From: Euryodendron excelsum
Lineage: Eukaryota > Streptophyta > Magnoliopsida > Ericales > Pentaphylacaceae
Reading direction: 5' to 3'
Length of the DNA: 64,000 nt
Assembly (NCBI GenBank): GCA_033060915.1
Contig: CM065387.1
Span: forward strand, 41,491,001-41,555,000
In this document: positions 45,996 through 56,685 of the stretch, one piece after another
How positions within the stretch are numbered: the stretch's first letter is position 1
Layout: the number at the start of each line of letters is the position of its first letter
Notes under the pieces: model-generated
Seen by the model: the letters and a program-made list of their open reading frames with translations, nothing else
Databases searched by the model: none
What the model was told of the DNA's origin: nothing
Program-made: the position numbers and the translations under genes

Positions 45996-46523
45996 GAGGT
46001 GAGACCGCGCCCCCACCACATTAGCTCCCCTGTTGCGTATGACCAGAGATTTGAATACTTGACACTAGATGATGACGAGGACTTTGAAGTATATTTCGAC
46101 CTATTGTTAGTATCATGGCAGCATATATAAGCGCCTTTTTTGCATACAGAGGGTCACGCTTCACCTGCCATGTTGTCCTAGTATGCACCTCCATATCCAC
46201 CATCACACTTAGAGGCGCCATCTTAGGAGACTTCACAGATCACGCAAGCAGAGGCACAGCCACAACCATAGAGACTATGTCAGATCACACATGTCTACGA
46301 GAGCTGGAGGCCGATGAGAGATAAGAGGCCACCCCGATGTGGTACGGAAGGTCATGTATAGTAGTTGGGGTACTTAGTTTTTTGTTTATTTTTTTGTACA
46401 TTGTAGGGTTTGTTGTGAAAACTTTTTTCGAAGTAATTTCATATTACAATTTTTTGTAAAAAAATCTTGTTGCAACATAAATAAGGTATAGTTCATCTTA
46501 TATGTCAGTCTTTGTTCTGAAGT

Positions 46524-46618
46524 GTCATGTCAATGCTAAAGTCTGGTTTATCCTTGAGTCTTCACGTGAAGTCATGTCAATGGTAAAGCCTGGCTTATCC
46601 TTGAGTCTTCACGTGAAG
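46524..46618 (+). repeat. 47-bp tandem duplication inside the MULE
   Basis: 46524-46570 and 46571-46618 are contiguous near-copies beginning GTCATGTCAATG and ending TCTTCACGTGAAG. Confidence 0.9.
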
Positions 46619-46826
46619 CTGCACAAAAGGCTTGTCCCAATAAATTCACGTGAACTCTTTACTCATGTATTGTACCGTATTGCCTATATATACGTCGTGT
46701 AATTACGTGAAGAATTGTTAAATCATACTTTCAAATATGCCAAATTGAAAAAGATTATTTAGGACATCATCTAGTCATTTGGTTCCAAGCAGCGACATGG
46801 ATGAAAACTAATCCTCAGCCATCCAT

Positions 46827-47234
46827 ATGGTGCGTACATTCACGGATCTAGTCAGTAACAAATGGTATGGGCAAAAGCGTCACTTTCTTGACAAACCTAT
46901 CCTAATGCACGATACGATGGGTCCAGTCAGCCACATCTTCATCGGCGATGCACCCTTACGTCCACCCCGCGGGGTGACCAACGACCAATACATAAGGTTG
47001 CCATGGGAGAACTTGTTCGATAGACGTTGTAAACAATAGATGTATTGCCGATGGCATGGCCTATGTGTCCTAAAGGCCTATTCAGCTAAGTTGTTCAGCA
47101 GGTTATCTCACACCAAGGTGATGAAAGTGCTCAAACGCGAGATCAATCAAATGCAACGAAGGTTGGATAGATATCATTTTACAAATCATGCGAAGAAAGA
47201 ATATGTTAATCCAACACAACGATTAATACGTTGA
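46827..47234 (+). pseudogene. Second frame of the MULE, unrecognised
   Basis: Two adjoining open parts in one frame, parted by a TAG at 47037: MVRTFTDLVSNKWYGQKRHF and YIRLPWENLFDRRCKQ, then MYCRWHGLCVLKAYSAKLFS and KREINQMQRRLDRYHFTNHA. The content is basic and Trp/Tyr-bearing. I know no family for it. It lies between the transposase and the right terminal repeat, where MULEs may carry an accessory or captured gene. Confidence 0.4.
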
Positions 47235-47559
47235 AGATCTGTTACTAGTTTCTAACTCAGAACTTTTAAACTCCTCTGACTTTGTTAACTATCTACTTAG
47301 TAGCCTTAGCGTTGTTGGCAAACCACTATGTTGTTATGAACATAGTCCCTAAAACTTGTTTCGGTTTTTAGTTCAGTATGATGTAAAATAAGTTATTATG
47401 TTTTCATGTAATATATGTGTGAGTTTTATTTGGGTCATATTTGTTATTTTTTATTTCATGTCATATATATTCATGTTATTCAACTCGATCGTTGGGGTAC
47501 CAAAATAGGGAGAAAGAGTCCGAGACGTGCGAAACTTGACGGAGGCACCAGTGTGACTT

Positions 47560-47870
47560 GAGTAGCATGTGGGAATTGATGGCACGTCAATCGGTTTCTC
47601 AATTTAAAAGTTATGCAAGTTAGTTTAACTGCTTCACAGAGAAAAACGAGGGGTTGATTTTCTAATATAAACGTCATTTCAAATGATGTTTTTAAAAAAA
47701 AAATACTATTTGAAATAACGTTTTTAGATGGTGTATTTTCATACAGTTTGTATTTCCTTTAATTTCTCTCGTAAAACTTGAATGAAATATAACTTAAAAA
47801 CGTCATTTCAGAAGGTATTGAGAATAAATCTCAAAAAAATCTGGGTAAGGAAAATTAGCCCATCAATTAA
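47560..47870 (-). repeat. Right terminal inverted repeat of the MULE
   Basis: Minus strand begins GGCTAATTTTCCTTACCCAG. It contains several 'aaacgtcatttcaaatg'-type inverted words also seen in the left end. Confidence 0.8.
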
Positions 47871-47880
47871 AGGTGGAGCT

Positions 47881-48110
47881 GAGTTACTAGTCGGGAGAGT
47901 TGGGTAGCCTGCCACGGCTAATCACAAGAGTTGTGACAATCTTGAAAAAAGTGAAACTTGCGTCTACGTGGAAAGCGCCTCGAACGCTTTGAAGTTGTCT
48001 CAACCAAAACGTCAACAAGATGTGTGAATGCCGTGAATCATGTTTTTCTTATGTAAATATTCTATGAGACTTGAATATTCCTATTCTTATATGTGAAGGT
48101 CCACGTAGCT
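47881..48110 (+). pseudogene. CNL resistance gene, NB-ARC part 3 (GLPL region)
   Basis: Directly after the MULE target repeat the text reads GGAELLVGRVG, then, with a one-base shift, SLPRLITRVVTILKKVKLAS and TWKAPRTL. This fits the NB-ARC GLPL segment (GLPLAI..., LKN...W..AL..L). Further on IMFFLCKY may be the MHD-side helix. With the MULE and one copy of the 10-bp repeat removed, part 2 and part 3 join within a few residues of the expected spacing. Stops are frequent. Confidence 0.7.
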
Positions 48111-48178
48111 CGTTCGTAACGATTTGTCTATAAAACTTTTTTCTTCCGGCTATATAAAGCCTTACAAACACCACATAC

Positions 48179-48273
48179 TCCGTTGGATTGCTCCACATAC
48201 ACGAGTGCTTTAAACTTGTGATAGAGATGGTAATGGTACATATTCCGTTGGATTGCTCCACATACACGAGTGC
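48179..48273 (+). repeat. 30-bp direct repeat
   Basis: An identical 30-bp segment beginning TCCGTTGGATTGCTCCACAT occurs at 48179-48208 and 48244-48273, 65 bp apart. Confidence 0.97.
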
Positions 48274-48428
48274 GTTACATGGTGATGAGCACTGTGGCGT
48301 TTTAGTTGCGACCCTTAGCCATTTGTGTCTCTGTCCAAGGTAGCGTGGTTGGATTTACATTTTTTGCTTTGAATGTGTGCACAAGTTGTTAATGTGCATA
48401 AAAAATTGAAGTCTAAGTCTGCAAGAGG

Positions 48429-48546
48429 TCGCTTGAGTGATAACTCGCTCGAGCTTCTTTCTTAAGCAAATTGTTCCTTTGTAAGTTCAGAGCTCAATTT
48501 GCGAGAGCTCCGCTCAAAGTTTGCTTGAGCGAGCTCACTCTGCAGG
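48429..48546 (+). repeat. Palindrome array, GCTCGAGC/GAGCTC words
   Basis: Words 'cgcttgagtg', 'ctcgctcgagc' (48445-48454), 'gagctcaatttgcgagagctc' (48491-48511), 'cgctcaaag' and 'gcttgagcgagctc' (48533-48546). The outermost words are about 104 bp apart. Confidence 0.65.
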
Positions 48547-49384
48547 CACATAATTCGTATCCGAAGACTCAATTTTTTTTAAATTTTAATGCTCATAATT
48601 GCCACAGATTCGTTCTACAATTTGGTATTTGCCAATGATCTTTTTAAATATAAAATTAATTTTGTATCAATACAAAATAGGAAATTCCTAGATATGTCAA
48701 CTCAGGCACAGTTCTGCTAGTACCAAACAAGCTATTGTTTCCCAAAATTCTGGCAAATAGTATAACCGAAACCACAAGGTAAATATAGCAAGCATATGCA
48801 AAAGGACTGGGAATTTTCACTCAGTGTATGATGCACCAAGGTATTGAACTCCCCTTGATAAGCAGTTTTTAAATTACCATACTGGTAAATGTCTTGATTT
48901 ATGTATAGAAATAAGAGTTCAGACGAGCTATTACAGAAGATCCAGTTCAGAGATAGTTTAGAGCTTCAATACAAATCCGGATACATAAAGAACACCATAC
49001 CAAAAAAAAAAAAAATAGCAGCTCCTGAAAAACCAGAAAATAGAGCCAGACCCTACACAAAAGCAAGCAAGGACTAGCTGGACTATTCACTTGCATACAA
49101 CTTCAAATAATGAAATGAAAACCGTCCTCTAAACAACAATCTCCTCTATGGTAAAAGAACAACATGGTCACTGATCTATAAAAATCCAACAAAAACTCAA
49201 AATCACGGTTTCTCTTATGGTTTCATTCATTTCATTGGGTGGTCACAAGTCCCCAAGAGTGGATACAGTCTAGCCATAATTTGGATACTAGGAGCAGACT
49301 GCCTTTGAAGGTTCCAACTTGAATATGTCATCTCATGCACAGTAATACTGCCGTTGCTAAACAGGCTGACGTTTTGTAAGAACA
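48547..49384. other. Non-coding stretch
   Basis: No gene seen. AT-rich, with an A-run at 49003-49015. Confidence 0.4.
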
Positions 49385-49403
49385 GCTAATTTGGCAGTTG
49401 GTG

Positions 49404-49500
49404 CTATCCCAAATTAATCCTCCTATCGCAGGACTTAGATTCGGCCCTCTTGCGCTTCAATCTGGTGCATAGTGACTTGGATGGTATCTTGTTTGAGGGC
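49404..49500 (-). CDS. Candidate last exon of an unrecognised gene
   Basis: On the minus strand, after an AG acceptor (49501-49502), 32 codons read PSNKIPSKSLCTRLKRKRAE then SKSCDRRINLG and TAG (49404-49406). The paralogous unit C keeps much of this (KSRSCNRRFNLV near 55860-55900) despite an inserted segment and an indel, and both end in a stop at the same place. Conservation in protein-like pattern suggests a true C-terminal exon with a basic, nuclear-signal-like patch (KRKR). I do not recognise the protein. It may be a pseudogene, as frames before this exon are not traced. Confidence 0.4.
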
Positions 49501-49670
49501 CTGCTCTACTCGATGAAACATAAAACACCAAGTAAAAGGTTTACAGAATGCACCAACAGAAAAAAGGGTACACTGAATGTGAAATGTAATATACCATTCA
49601 CAAAAAGGATAATGCATTTAGCCAAGCCCCTGAAGTTGTTGTTCTCTCTCTGTTGGATATTAGAAGGGGT

Positions 49671-49749
<79 letters not shown>
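49671..49749 (+). repeat. Poly-G tract, 79 G
   Basis: Seventy-nine uninterrupted G, preceded by 'agaaggggt' and followed by 'tggtgtggggtgtggg'. Unit C has 'agaggaaaag' plus a run of A at the same place (about 56140-56165), and the 50.75 kb relative has 'ggggacaaaaagaaaaagc'. Confidence 0.97.
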
Positions 49750-49750
<1 letters not shown>

Positions 49751-49955
49751 GGTGTGGGGTGTGGGAACCTTAGGTATTGGAACATAATACCACTAGTTGA
49801 TATATAAAGTAGCATCAACCTAGGAATGAAGAACAAAGTGCACAGTGAACATCTAAGAACAACTCAACCAATAAATAGAGTTGATGTACGAAGTAATCAG
49901 CTATTTTGGCAAACCAAAAGGAATGTGTCCTCAAGAACCAAGTAACGTGATGTAA

Positions 49956-50239
49956 CCACAAAAGTTGGCAGCCTAGTGGCAAGTGGGTTTACTCCCAAGT
50001 GGTTTGGCTACAAGAGGTCACGGGTTCAATGCATACAGATGCCCCTTGTCCACTAACCCTGTAGGGTCGCCTGCTTGTTCACTTAGTCTTGAGTGGAGCT
50101 GTGGTGACGGACTCGCCCTCTCGGGCAATAATTATGGCTCAAACCTGACATTCCATGGCGGATGGGAGCTCCTTTGGTCATGTCCAAGGAGGTCGCTATC
50201 ATCGGTTACCTCCTCTCACCCTTTTGGCTCAGCAGAAAA
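49956..50239 (+). mobile_element. SINE 1 (tRNA-derived)
   Basis: Pol III box A-like TGGCAGCCTAGTGG (49966-49979) and box B-like GGTTCAAT (50023-50030) lie at tRNA-like spacing. The target duplication is 16 bp with two differences: AAGTAACGTGATGTAA (49940-49955) and AAGTAATGTGCTGTAA (50240-50255). The paralogous unit C has a single copy of this site (56340-56355), an empty site proving insertion. Confidence 0.85.
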
Positions 50240-50420
50240 AAGTAATGTGCTGTAATTATTGTATATATGGGTAGTATTTTGGGAAACACAGAGATCAATA
50301 CGTGGTGGAGCAAATCATGCAGCCACATAGCTACAATAGTATTTATAAAAAAGAGGAAGATAAGTTTGAGAATATCATAACAAGGTTAGAAAGTTGCATG
50401 TAACAAAACGGACTCACGCA

Positions 50421-51322
50421 AAAAGGCTAGCTGACAATGTTATTTGGGTTCATTGTGGCTACTTATATACCCAAACCCTCATATAGACTTTCAACGTGGG
50501 ATTTAGCATACACTTACACGTGTTGTGATCAGTGCATTGCATGAATAAATAGAATAAGGTTAATACAAGATGGGAAGTGTACTTCCCTACTCAAAACAGA
50601 AAACAATCAACAAAAAAGTAATAAAAGAATTTATGAGTGCACTGTTAAATATGAACTGACTGCTCAATCCTTATAATTGTGAATGTAGCTTTCAAAAAGG
50701 ATTACACAGATAGCGAGGCACTATGCATGCTCTTGTTCTTCTCTCTCTCTGATGGATATTATATGGGGACAAAAAGAAAAAGCAAAAAGGAAGGAAAAAC
50801 TCCTAGTTATTGAAGAGGGTAAAAATGACTGTTTTGCATAGGATCAACCTAGCAACAGATTCAAATCCTAGGCACAAACCCAACCAATAAACAAAGATTG
50901 ATGTAGCAACAAATCAGCTATTTCAATAAACTTAAAACATGAAGGTGACCACAGTTACCAAATAATAGACCCTACTTACAGTGTATATGTGTAGCATACC
51001 ATGTCATTAAATAGCACCCTACTTACAGTGCATCTCTAGAACTAGAACTATGGACATCACTAAATAGCAGAGCATGAAATGCAGCCACATAGCTACAAAT
51101 AAAAATAAATAACGAGTAGAAAAAAAGTATGAGAAATTTTAAAAAATATTAAAATGTACAAAAATTCCATGATTAAGTAGACAAAACTATTTCAGAATCA
51201 AGATTGGGAGGTGATGTGTAGAATGCTATTACCATATCCTAGGAAGTTCAAGCATTACTCTGCTTCTTCCGTATTAAAAACCAGATGACCAACTTTCTCA
51301 GACAAAATGCAAAACTATTTTT

Positions 51323-51371
<49 letters not shown>

Positions 51372-51530
51372 AATAAGTAAAGATCAGAACCCAATTTGAT
51401 CATGCAGAATCCAAGCCTAGTAACAACATATTGAGGCTTCAGGCAATGTTAATTGCTATCGAAAGGCCTCCTATCAACATTATACGAAAATGAAAAATAA
51501 GGATAACAAAATTAAAGGATGATATGTTAC
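50421..51530. other. Non-coding, includes unit B and a GA microsatellite
   Basis: 50650-51110 resembles units A and C ('actatgcatgctcttgttct', 'ctctctctgatggatatta', 'ccacatagctacaaa'). 51325-51368 is a pure (GA)n microsatellite. No gene seen. Confidence 0.6.
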
Positions 51531-51647
51531 ATTCCTCAACTGTATCAATATCTCACTACTCCAAGTCTGGTCAACATTGAAACCCTCAATAAAAGCTTCA
51601 GTCGAAGCACCCATAACAATACTAGATTCCAAAATGTTGGTGATGTA
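51531..51647 (-). CDS. Candidate internal exon of an unrecognised gene
   Basis: Minus strand: acceptor TTTCAG (ending 51648), 39 open codons YITNILESSIVMGASTEAFI then EGFNVDQTWSSEILIQLRN, and donor GTAACA (from 51530). It is 117 bp with no stop, and its amino-acid make-up is protein-like. The family is not recognised. It is supported only by splice-like edges and open frame. Confidence 0.4.
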
Positions 51648-52098
51648 CTGAAAGTTCTTTGCAACTCAACTACTAAGCTGCAAATAATGTTACCTAGATC
51701 TCGTAAAGTATGGAACTTCTGAATAATTTAACCTATGATGGTACAATTTCATGACTAGTAAACAAAGTCTGTTAGCAATCAGTGTAACAGGAGATAGAAG
51801 TAACATGCATAGGGGCTGTAAGAACCTATGCCTCAACTTGAAAATTTCAGTGAATCCAACATATGCTCAATGTTCAGTAGATTTCAGAAGTAGTGTTGGG
51901 AACTGCTGGAACATATATACCAATAAACTCTCTTTTTACAGATCAACATCAACAATGATTCAGTCATTCAGATTGACTTGGAATCAGCAAATTGGCAACG
52001 GACATATTCAAACAGAAAGAAAGCGTGGAAAATGGTGAAAAACATTCTAGGAACCCATAGTTTAAACAAATTTCAATGCAATGCAAAACTGGAAATAC

Positions 52099-52207
52099 CT
52101 TTTGCCCAAGGAATAGAAAGCTCAGGAAAATCATCCGATGTGATTATGGTCCAAGGTCTAGAATATTGCCTTTGATTGCACTTGGGTCCCAGCCATTTCT
52201 CCATTTC
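52099..52207 (-). CDS. Candidate internal exon of an unrecognised gene
   Basis: Minus strand: acceptor CAACGGACAG (to 52208), 109 open bases reading EMEKWLGPKCNQRQYSRPWT then IITSDDFPELSIPWAK, donor G/GTATTT (52098 downward). Phase at the 3' edge does not join directly with the 51531-51647 exon, so either an exon lies between or the gene has decayed. A less sure upstream piece (SFDERKHQGDKHRVVGDGL, about 52370-52450) ends at a GTAAGT donor at about 52350 but has a stop. Confidence 0.4.
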
Positions 52208-52904
52208 CTGTCCGTTGAGAGCAAGAGAAAAAAAACATAAATATTAACATACCCAAAAAGATAATATCTGCAACAAGTCATTTCTATAGAAAGGATGATT
52301 AACATGAGAAATTTACAGAATGGCTGACCCCAAAGAGAAATTGTAACTTACAGGCAAGGTCATTATCTCTCCAAATAGTTGGACTGTAGGCCATCACCTA
52401 CAACTCTGTGCTTGTCTCCTTGGTGCTTCCTTTCATCAAAAGATGCATATAGATGTAAACTATTTTATAATCTGGTAAGGGTGGTGCGATGGTTAGGTCC
52501 CCAAAGGGGGAATATTTGAAGGGGAGCATAATTCACAGTACTTTCTTTTTTGCAAACAATAGCAGCCTAGCTACCGAAGTTCAGTTTTTCCATTAGATCA
52601 AACATTACATAACTATTGCTCCAAAGCATCCAGTTCATCATAATATTCAATTCAAAATGTTGATGATAGGTAATGTACCATGCACAGTTGTACAAAAATT
52701 CAGTGATGGCCATCAGTGCTAAGAGTTGCAAATACAAATTAAGAATTTAATCTTCAAAACTTGAAAGTATGAATACATTAAAGAATCAGGTGACGAACCT
52801 GAGCCTCACCTCCTTAAGCTATATTAGAAAATATCCAGCAATGCCCAACGGATTGTCAAAGGTTCTGATGCTCCGCAAAGCATCCTTATCAACACTTCAA
52901 GAGT

Positions 52905-54655
52905 TATAATAGAGGCAAGGAGATCTCCTTTTTCCTTTGTTGTTCCTCTTCGTGGAGGCTTTGAGTTGAAAGATTGACATGCTGTATAGGGATGGGATCT
53001 TGGTGGATTTGACGTGGGAAATAGAGCTGGCGTCAGGATTTCAGTTCCCCATTTGCTCTTTTGCAAATGATACTATGACTCTTTGTGGAGCTATTGATTT
53101 GCAATTGAGAACTTTGAAATGTGTTGTACTTTGCTTCAAGGCAGTTTCTGGGCTTTGAATTAACCTAGCTAAAAGTGATCTCATTCTGATTGGAGAAGTG
53201 AATAAAATGGTTAGATTGACAGTTAATTTGGGCTGTAAGGTTGGTTCTCTACCCTCCTCCTACTTGGGATTACCATGGTTCCTCGTATAAGGCCAAGATA
53301 TTATGGGAAGCAGTGGTAAAGAGATTTGAGAAGGGATTTCAACTTGGGAAATGCAATATATACCTAATGGAGGGAAGGTTGACTCTTGTTAAATGTACGA
53401 TGTGCAGTTTTCTTACATATTTTTCGTGCCCTTGACAATTCCTATCTATGTGGTGCATAGGCTTGAGAAGTTGATGAGGGACTTTCTTTGGGGAGAGCAA
53501 GGGGAAGAATTCAAGTATTGCCTACTAGAGTGGGATGAGGTGCACTTGCCAAGGTGGGGAGGGGGGATGTTGGGCTGAAGGCTTTGACTTTGTTCACTAA
53601 GGTTTTGCTAAGGAATGGAGGTTTTTTTTAGAAGGGAAGTTTTGGAGAAAGGTAGTGATAGGGAAATTGGGGTGTCACTGGGGGCCATGCATGGCTATCA
53701 AAGAGCCTTGTATGTGGGTGTTTGGAAGGGGATTATGAAGACGTGGGAGGACTTCTACAAATTCAACTCTCTTAAGGTGGGTAATGGCCATCAGGTGAGG
53801 TCTTTGGCAGGACATGTGGTGTGCGCATAGACCATTTAGGGACGTATTACCAGATCTTTTTACGATTGCAGTGAAGAAGGAAGCATCTGTTGAGGACTAT
53901 TGGAATTTGCTGTCGGAAGGTGTAGAACGGGTTCCATTGTTCAAGAGGGCATTGTAGGATTGGGTGGTGGAGTCATTTGAGGCTTCTTTTTGGTATGCCT
54001 TTGGGTTGCTCTATTCACATGGGGCCAGAGAGGAGCTAGGAATGGTGTGTTTACAATGGCTTCTTTCTACCATGGGGTTAATGGCTGGGAGACCTGTGTT
54101 CGTTGGAAAGGGCTCTGGTGCCAAAAACCCCATCCAAGGTTGCTTTTTGGTTTTTTTGCTTGGACGGTGGCCTAGGAGGCTATTCTTAAACCACATCCAA
54201 GGTTGCTTTTTTGGCTTGGAAAGCGGGCCAAGAGGCTATTCTTAAACCCCATCCAAGGTTGCTTTTTTTGCTTGGATGGCAGCCCAAGAGTTTATTCTTA
54301 CCTTTGACAAGTTGAGAAGGGGAAAAATCATTGTTGTATGCATAAGTGCACAGGGAACTCAGTGAATCATATCTGGTTACATTTGGCAGTGGCTGCAGAG
54401 ATTTGGGTATTGATTTGCTTTGTTTTCAACGTAGCTTGGGTGATGCCAAACCCGTTTAAGGGTCTCTTTGCCTGTTGGAGTAGGCAGGGTGCCTACGTTG
54501 AGGAAAACAAAAGGCTTGTGAAGTGGTTCCTTTGTGCCTAATGTGATGCGAATGGAAAAAGAGGAATATAAGATCTTTTGATGGGAAGGAGTGCTCTACT
54601 AATGCCTTGAAAGATGGTTTAGCATATTCTATTTTCGGTGCGTACAAGGCAGCGC
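52905..54655 (+). pseudogene. LINE C reverse transcriptase remnant
   Basis: A third LINE, plus strand. RQGDLLFPLLFLFVEAL (about 52917) is the RT block before the active site, which reads FANDT near 53053 where FADDT is usual. FKAVSGL*INLAKSDLI, the thumb MYDVQFSYIFFVPLTIPIYV (53393) and LMRDFLWGEQGEEF follow, then WDEVHLPRWGGG and a distal segment. RT before the active site and the endonuclease are missing. Frames change at about 53240, 53390 and 53615. It interrupts the duplicated non-coding units of 49-56 kb. Confidence 0.85.
54131..54300 (+). repeat. Three-copy repeat in LINE C, about 56-63 bp
   Basis: CATCCAAGGTTGCTTTTT starts at 54131, 54194 and 54250; each unit goes on with 'gcttgga...gg...caagaggctattctta'. 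It expands the zf-RVT region. Confidence 0.9.
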
Positions 54656-55834
54656 CCCTCCTGAGGCTCTTCTTTCATATACTTACTAAAGAAAAATGGT
54701 TAGGGACACAAAAGCATGAAGAAAGTTCTAAAACTAAATCAACAGGCATTGTAATGTGATTTGCATCTCAATTTATAAACTTTTTCATATTTTGAGCAGT
54801 GCAACATCTACAAGATTCTAGAATTTAGATAATACTGTCTCCTTTTAGGATAAGAATTCATGTAGGATTCAATCCTAGTACATAAGATTTTCTGCAGACA
54901 TCCAACTAAGAAAACATGATGAGATTTCTGCCATCAACCAAGTTGGCTAGAGGCCCCAAAATTATGTAAGTCAAGTTACTGCAATTAAAATTCAGAACGT
55001 TGAACTCTGAGCATGTCATGTAGTAAGTTCAAAACCATAAGGGAATCACCAAAAATTCTTGTTAAAGTTGAACATCCTGTAAAGGAAACACTAAATATTC
55101 TTTTTAAAGTTGAACTTCCTAGAAAGCTCAGAGTACAATGTAGTATAAAGTTGAGTAGCTCAATGATATTCATAGTAAATGTGCAAAAGTACGACAATAT
55201 TATATCATATATCTACAAGTTAAAAAAACTTCCTAGATAAAAGCTCTGAACAGTGTCTAATGGTACAAGTCACTTGAATGTCTGAATTTGAGATTAATAC
55301 AACTAAAGTAAGCCATTTGCATGTAAGTTTGGCCACAAAAAGTTGATCAGAATCAATTAGTGCTCACTTCACAATGCCGGAAAGTTTGAAACCATAGGCT
55401 AAAAAATTTAACTATAACATCCCTGTATCCAAAAATTGTATTGCTGATTTTTGATCTTCTAAAAATAACATTGCAGAACAATAGAGAACAGAAGTACCTT
55501 AAATCAGATTTGCATTCTCAAATATCAGTTCCTTTTCCAATTGGTTTGCCCCGTGTGAACCCAATAAATCATCACAAGAAAGTCAGATAAATAAGAAACA
55601 AGTTAGCATAAAGATTAATTTGCACACAAAACAAAACAAAACAAAATTAAGGCAGAAAAGTTTGAACAGAAGTTTGTAAGCAAAAGTAGTTTCTTAGAGA
55701 AAAACAGCAATCATACAAAAAGAACAGAAAAAATCAAAATGGCACTATCAGTCCTTTTTTTTTTAATTGCCCAATTATGCACAATCAAATAGATTTTTTA
55801 CATTAATGGTATCAGATATTATCAAGGCTAAAAA
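54656..55834. other. AT-rich non-coding stretch
   Basis: No gene seen. Phrase 'aaagttgaac.tcct..aaa' repeats near 55060 and 55108. Confidence 0.5.
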
Positions 55835-56520
55835 ATTGGCAACTGGTGTTATACCAAATTAAACCTCCTATTGCAGGACCTGGATTTGCCCTCTTGTGCT
55901 TCAATCCAGGCTGAGCTTTACTATTTAGTCGTGGAGCTCAGGGACTTGGATGGTATCCTATTTAGGGTCTTCCCTACTAAATGATGAAACATTCAATACC
56001 AAAACAGTAAAAGATTTGGAGAATGTACCAACGAAAAGAAATGTCCACTAAATGATTTGAATGTAAAATGTAATATGCCCTTACAAAATAGATAAATTAG
56101 ACAGCAAACCATGCACTTGCTCTTCTCTCTCTACCGGTTATTAGAGGAAAAGAAAAAAAAAAAAATTAGGTATTGAGACAGAATACAAATGAATGATCTG
56201 CAAAGTAGCTGTGACAGTATGATGAACAAAGTGCACAGTGCAAATCCATGAAGAAATCAACCAATAAATGGAGAAAATGTACAAAGTAATCAGCTATTTA
56301 GGCAAATTGAAAAAATGTGAAAGCATGCTCAGTTACCCAAGTAACGTGCTGTAATTATTGTGTTTATGGACAGTGTTCCAGGAACCACAGATATCACTAA
56401 GAAGTGGAGCAAAACATGCACCACATAGCTATAATCATATTTTCAAAAGAAAAAAGAAGAGAGTTTCAGAAAATCATAACAAAACTAAAAGTTGCAAGAA
56501 TAGGAAAAAAGAAACTAATA
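55835..56520 (-). repeat. Duplicated unit C
   Basis: Paralogue of unit A without SINE or poly-G. Contains the decayed relative of the candidate last exon (about 55855-55960, minus strand). Confidence 0.8.
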
Positions 56521-56652
56521 CAGAATCAAGATTGGGAGGTTCAGTATACCTTCAATGATATCCTAGAAAGCTCCAGAAAAGCTCAGTTTTCCCCTATTGG
56601 AAACTACATAATCAACCTTCTGAGATATAAAAGGCAAAATAAAAATGATGCA

Positions 56653-56659
<7 letters not shown>

Positions 56660-56685
<26 letters not shown>

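Larger units (their letters stand above)
42630..47870 (+). mobile_element. MuDR-like element (MULE), 5.2 kb
   Basis: Ends GGCTAATTTCCCTGAC (42630) and, on the other strand, GGCTAATTTTCCTTAC (from 47870). The inverted ends stay alignable for roughly 250-300 bp, with shared 'GAAATAC', 'TTTGAAATAGCATTTTT'-type words. A perfect 10-bp direct repeat CATCAATTAA flanks it (42620-42629 and 47871-47880); MULEs make 8-11 bp duplications. Inside are a mudrA-type pseudogene and a second unidentified frame. It sits in the NB-ARC of the CNL pseudogene. Confidence 0.92.
49385..50420 (-). repeat. Duplicated unit A (paralogue of 55835-56520)
   Basis: Matching phrases in the same order as unit C: 'tggatggtatc' (49479 and 55948), 'gaacaaagtgcacagtg' (49831 and 56223), 'gtaatcagctatttt' (49892 and 56286), 'gtgctgtaattattgt' (50246 and 56347), 'ccacatagctacaa' (50322 and 56420). 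It contains a poly-G tract and a SINE that unit C lacks. A third, shorter relative is near 50650-51110. Confidence 0.8.

Noticed and set aside
49983..50255. 90-residue open frame starting MGLLPSGLATRG
   Set aside because: Lies wholly within SINE 1, which is non-coding.
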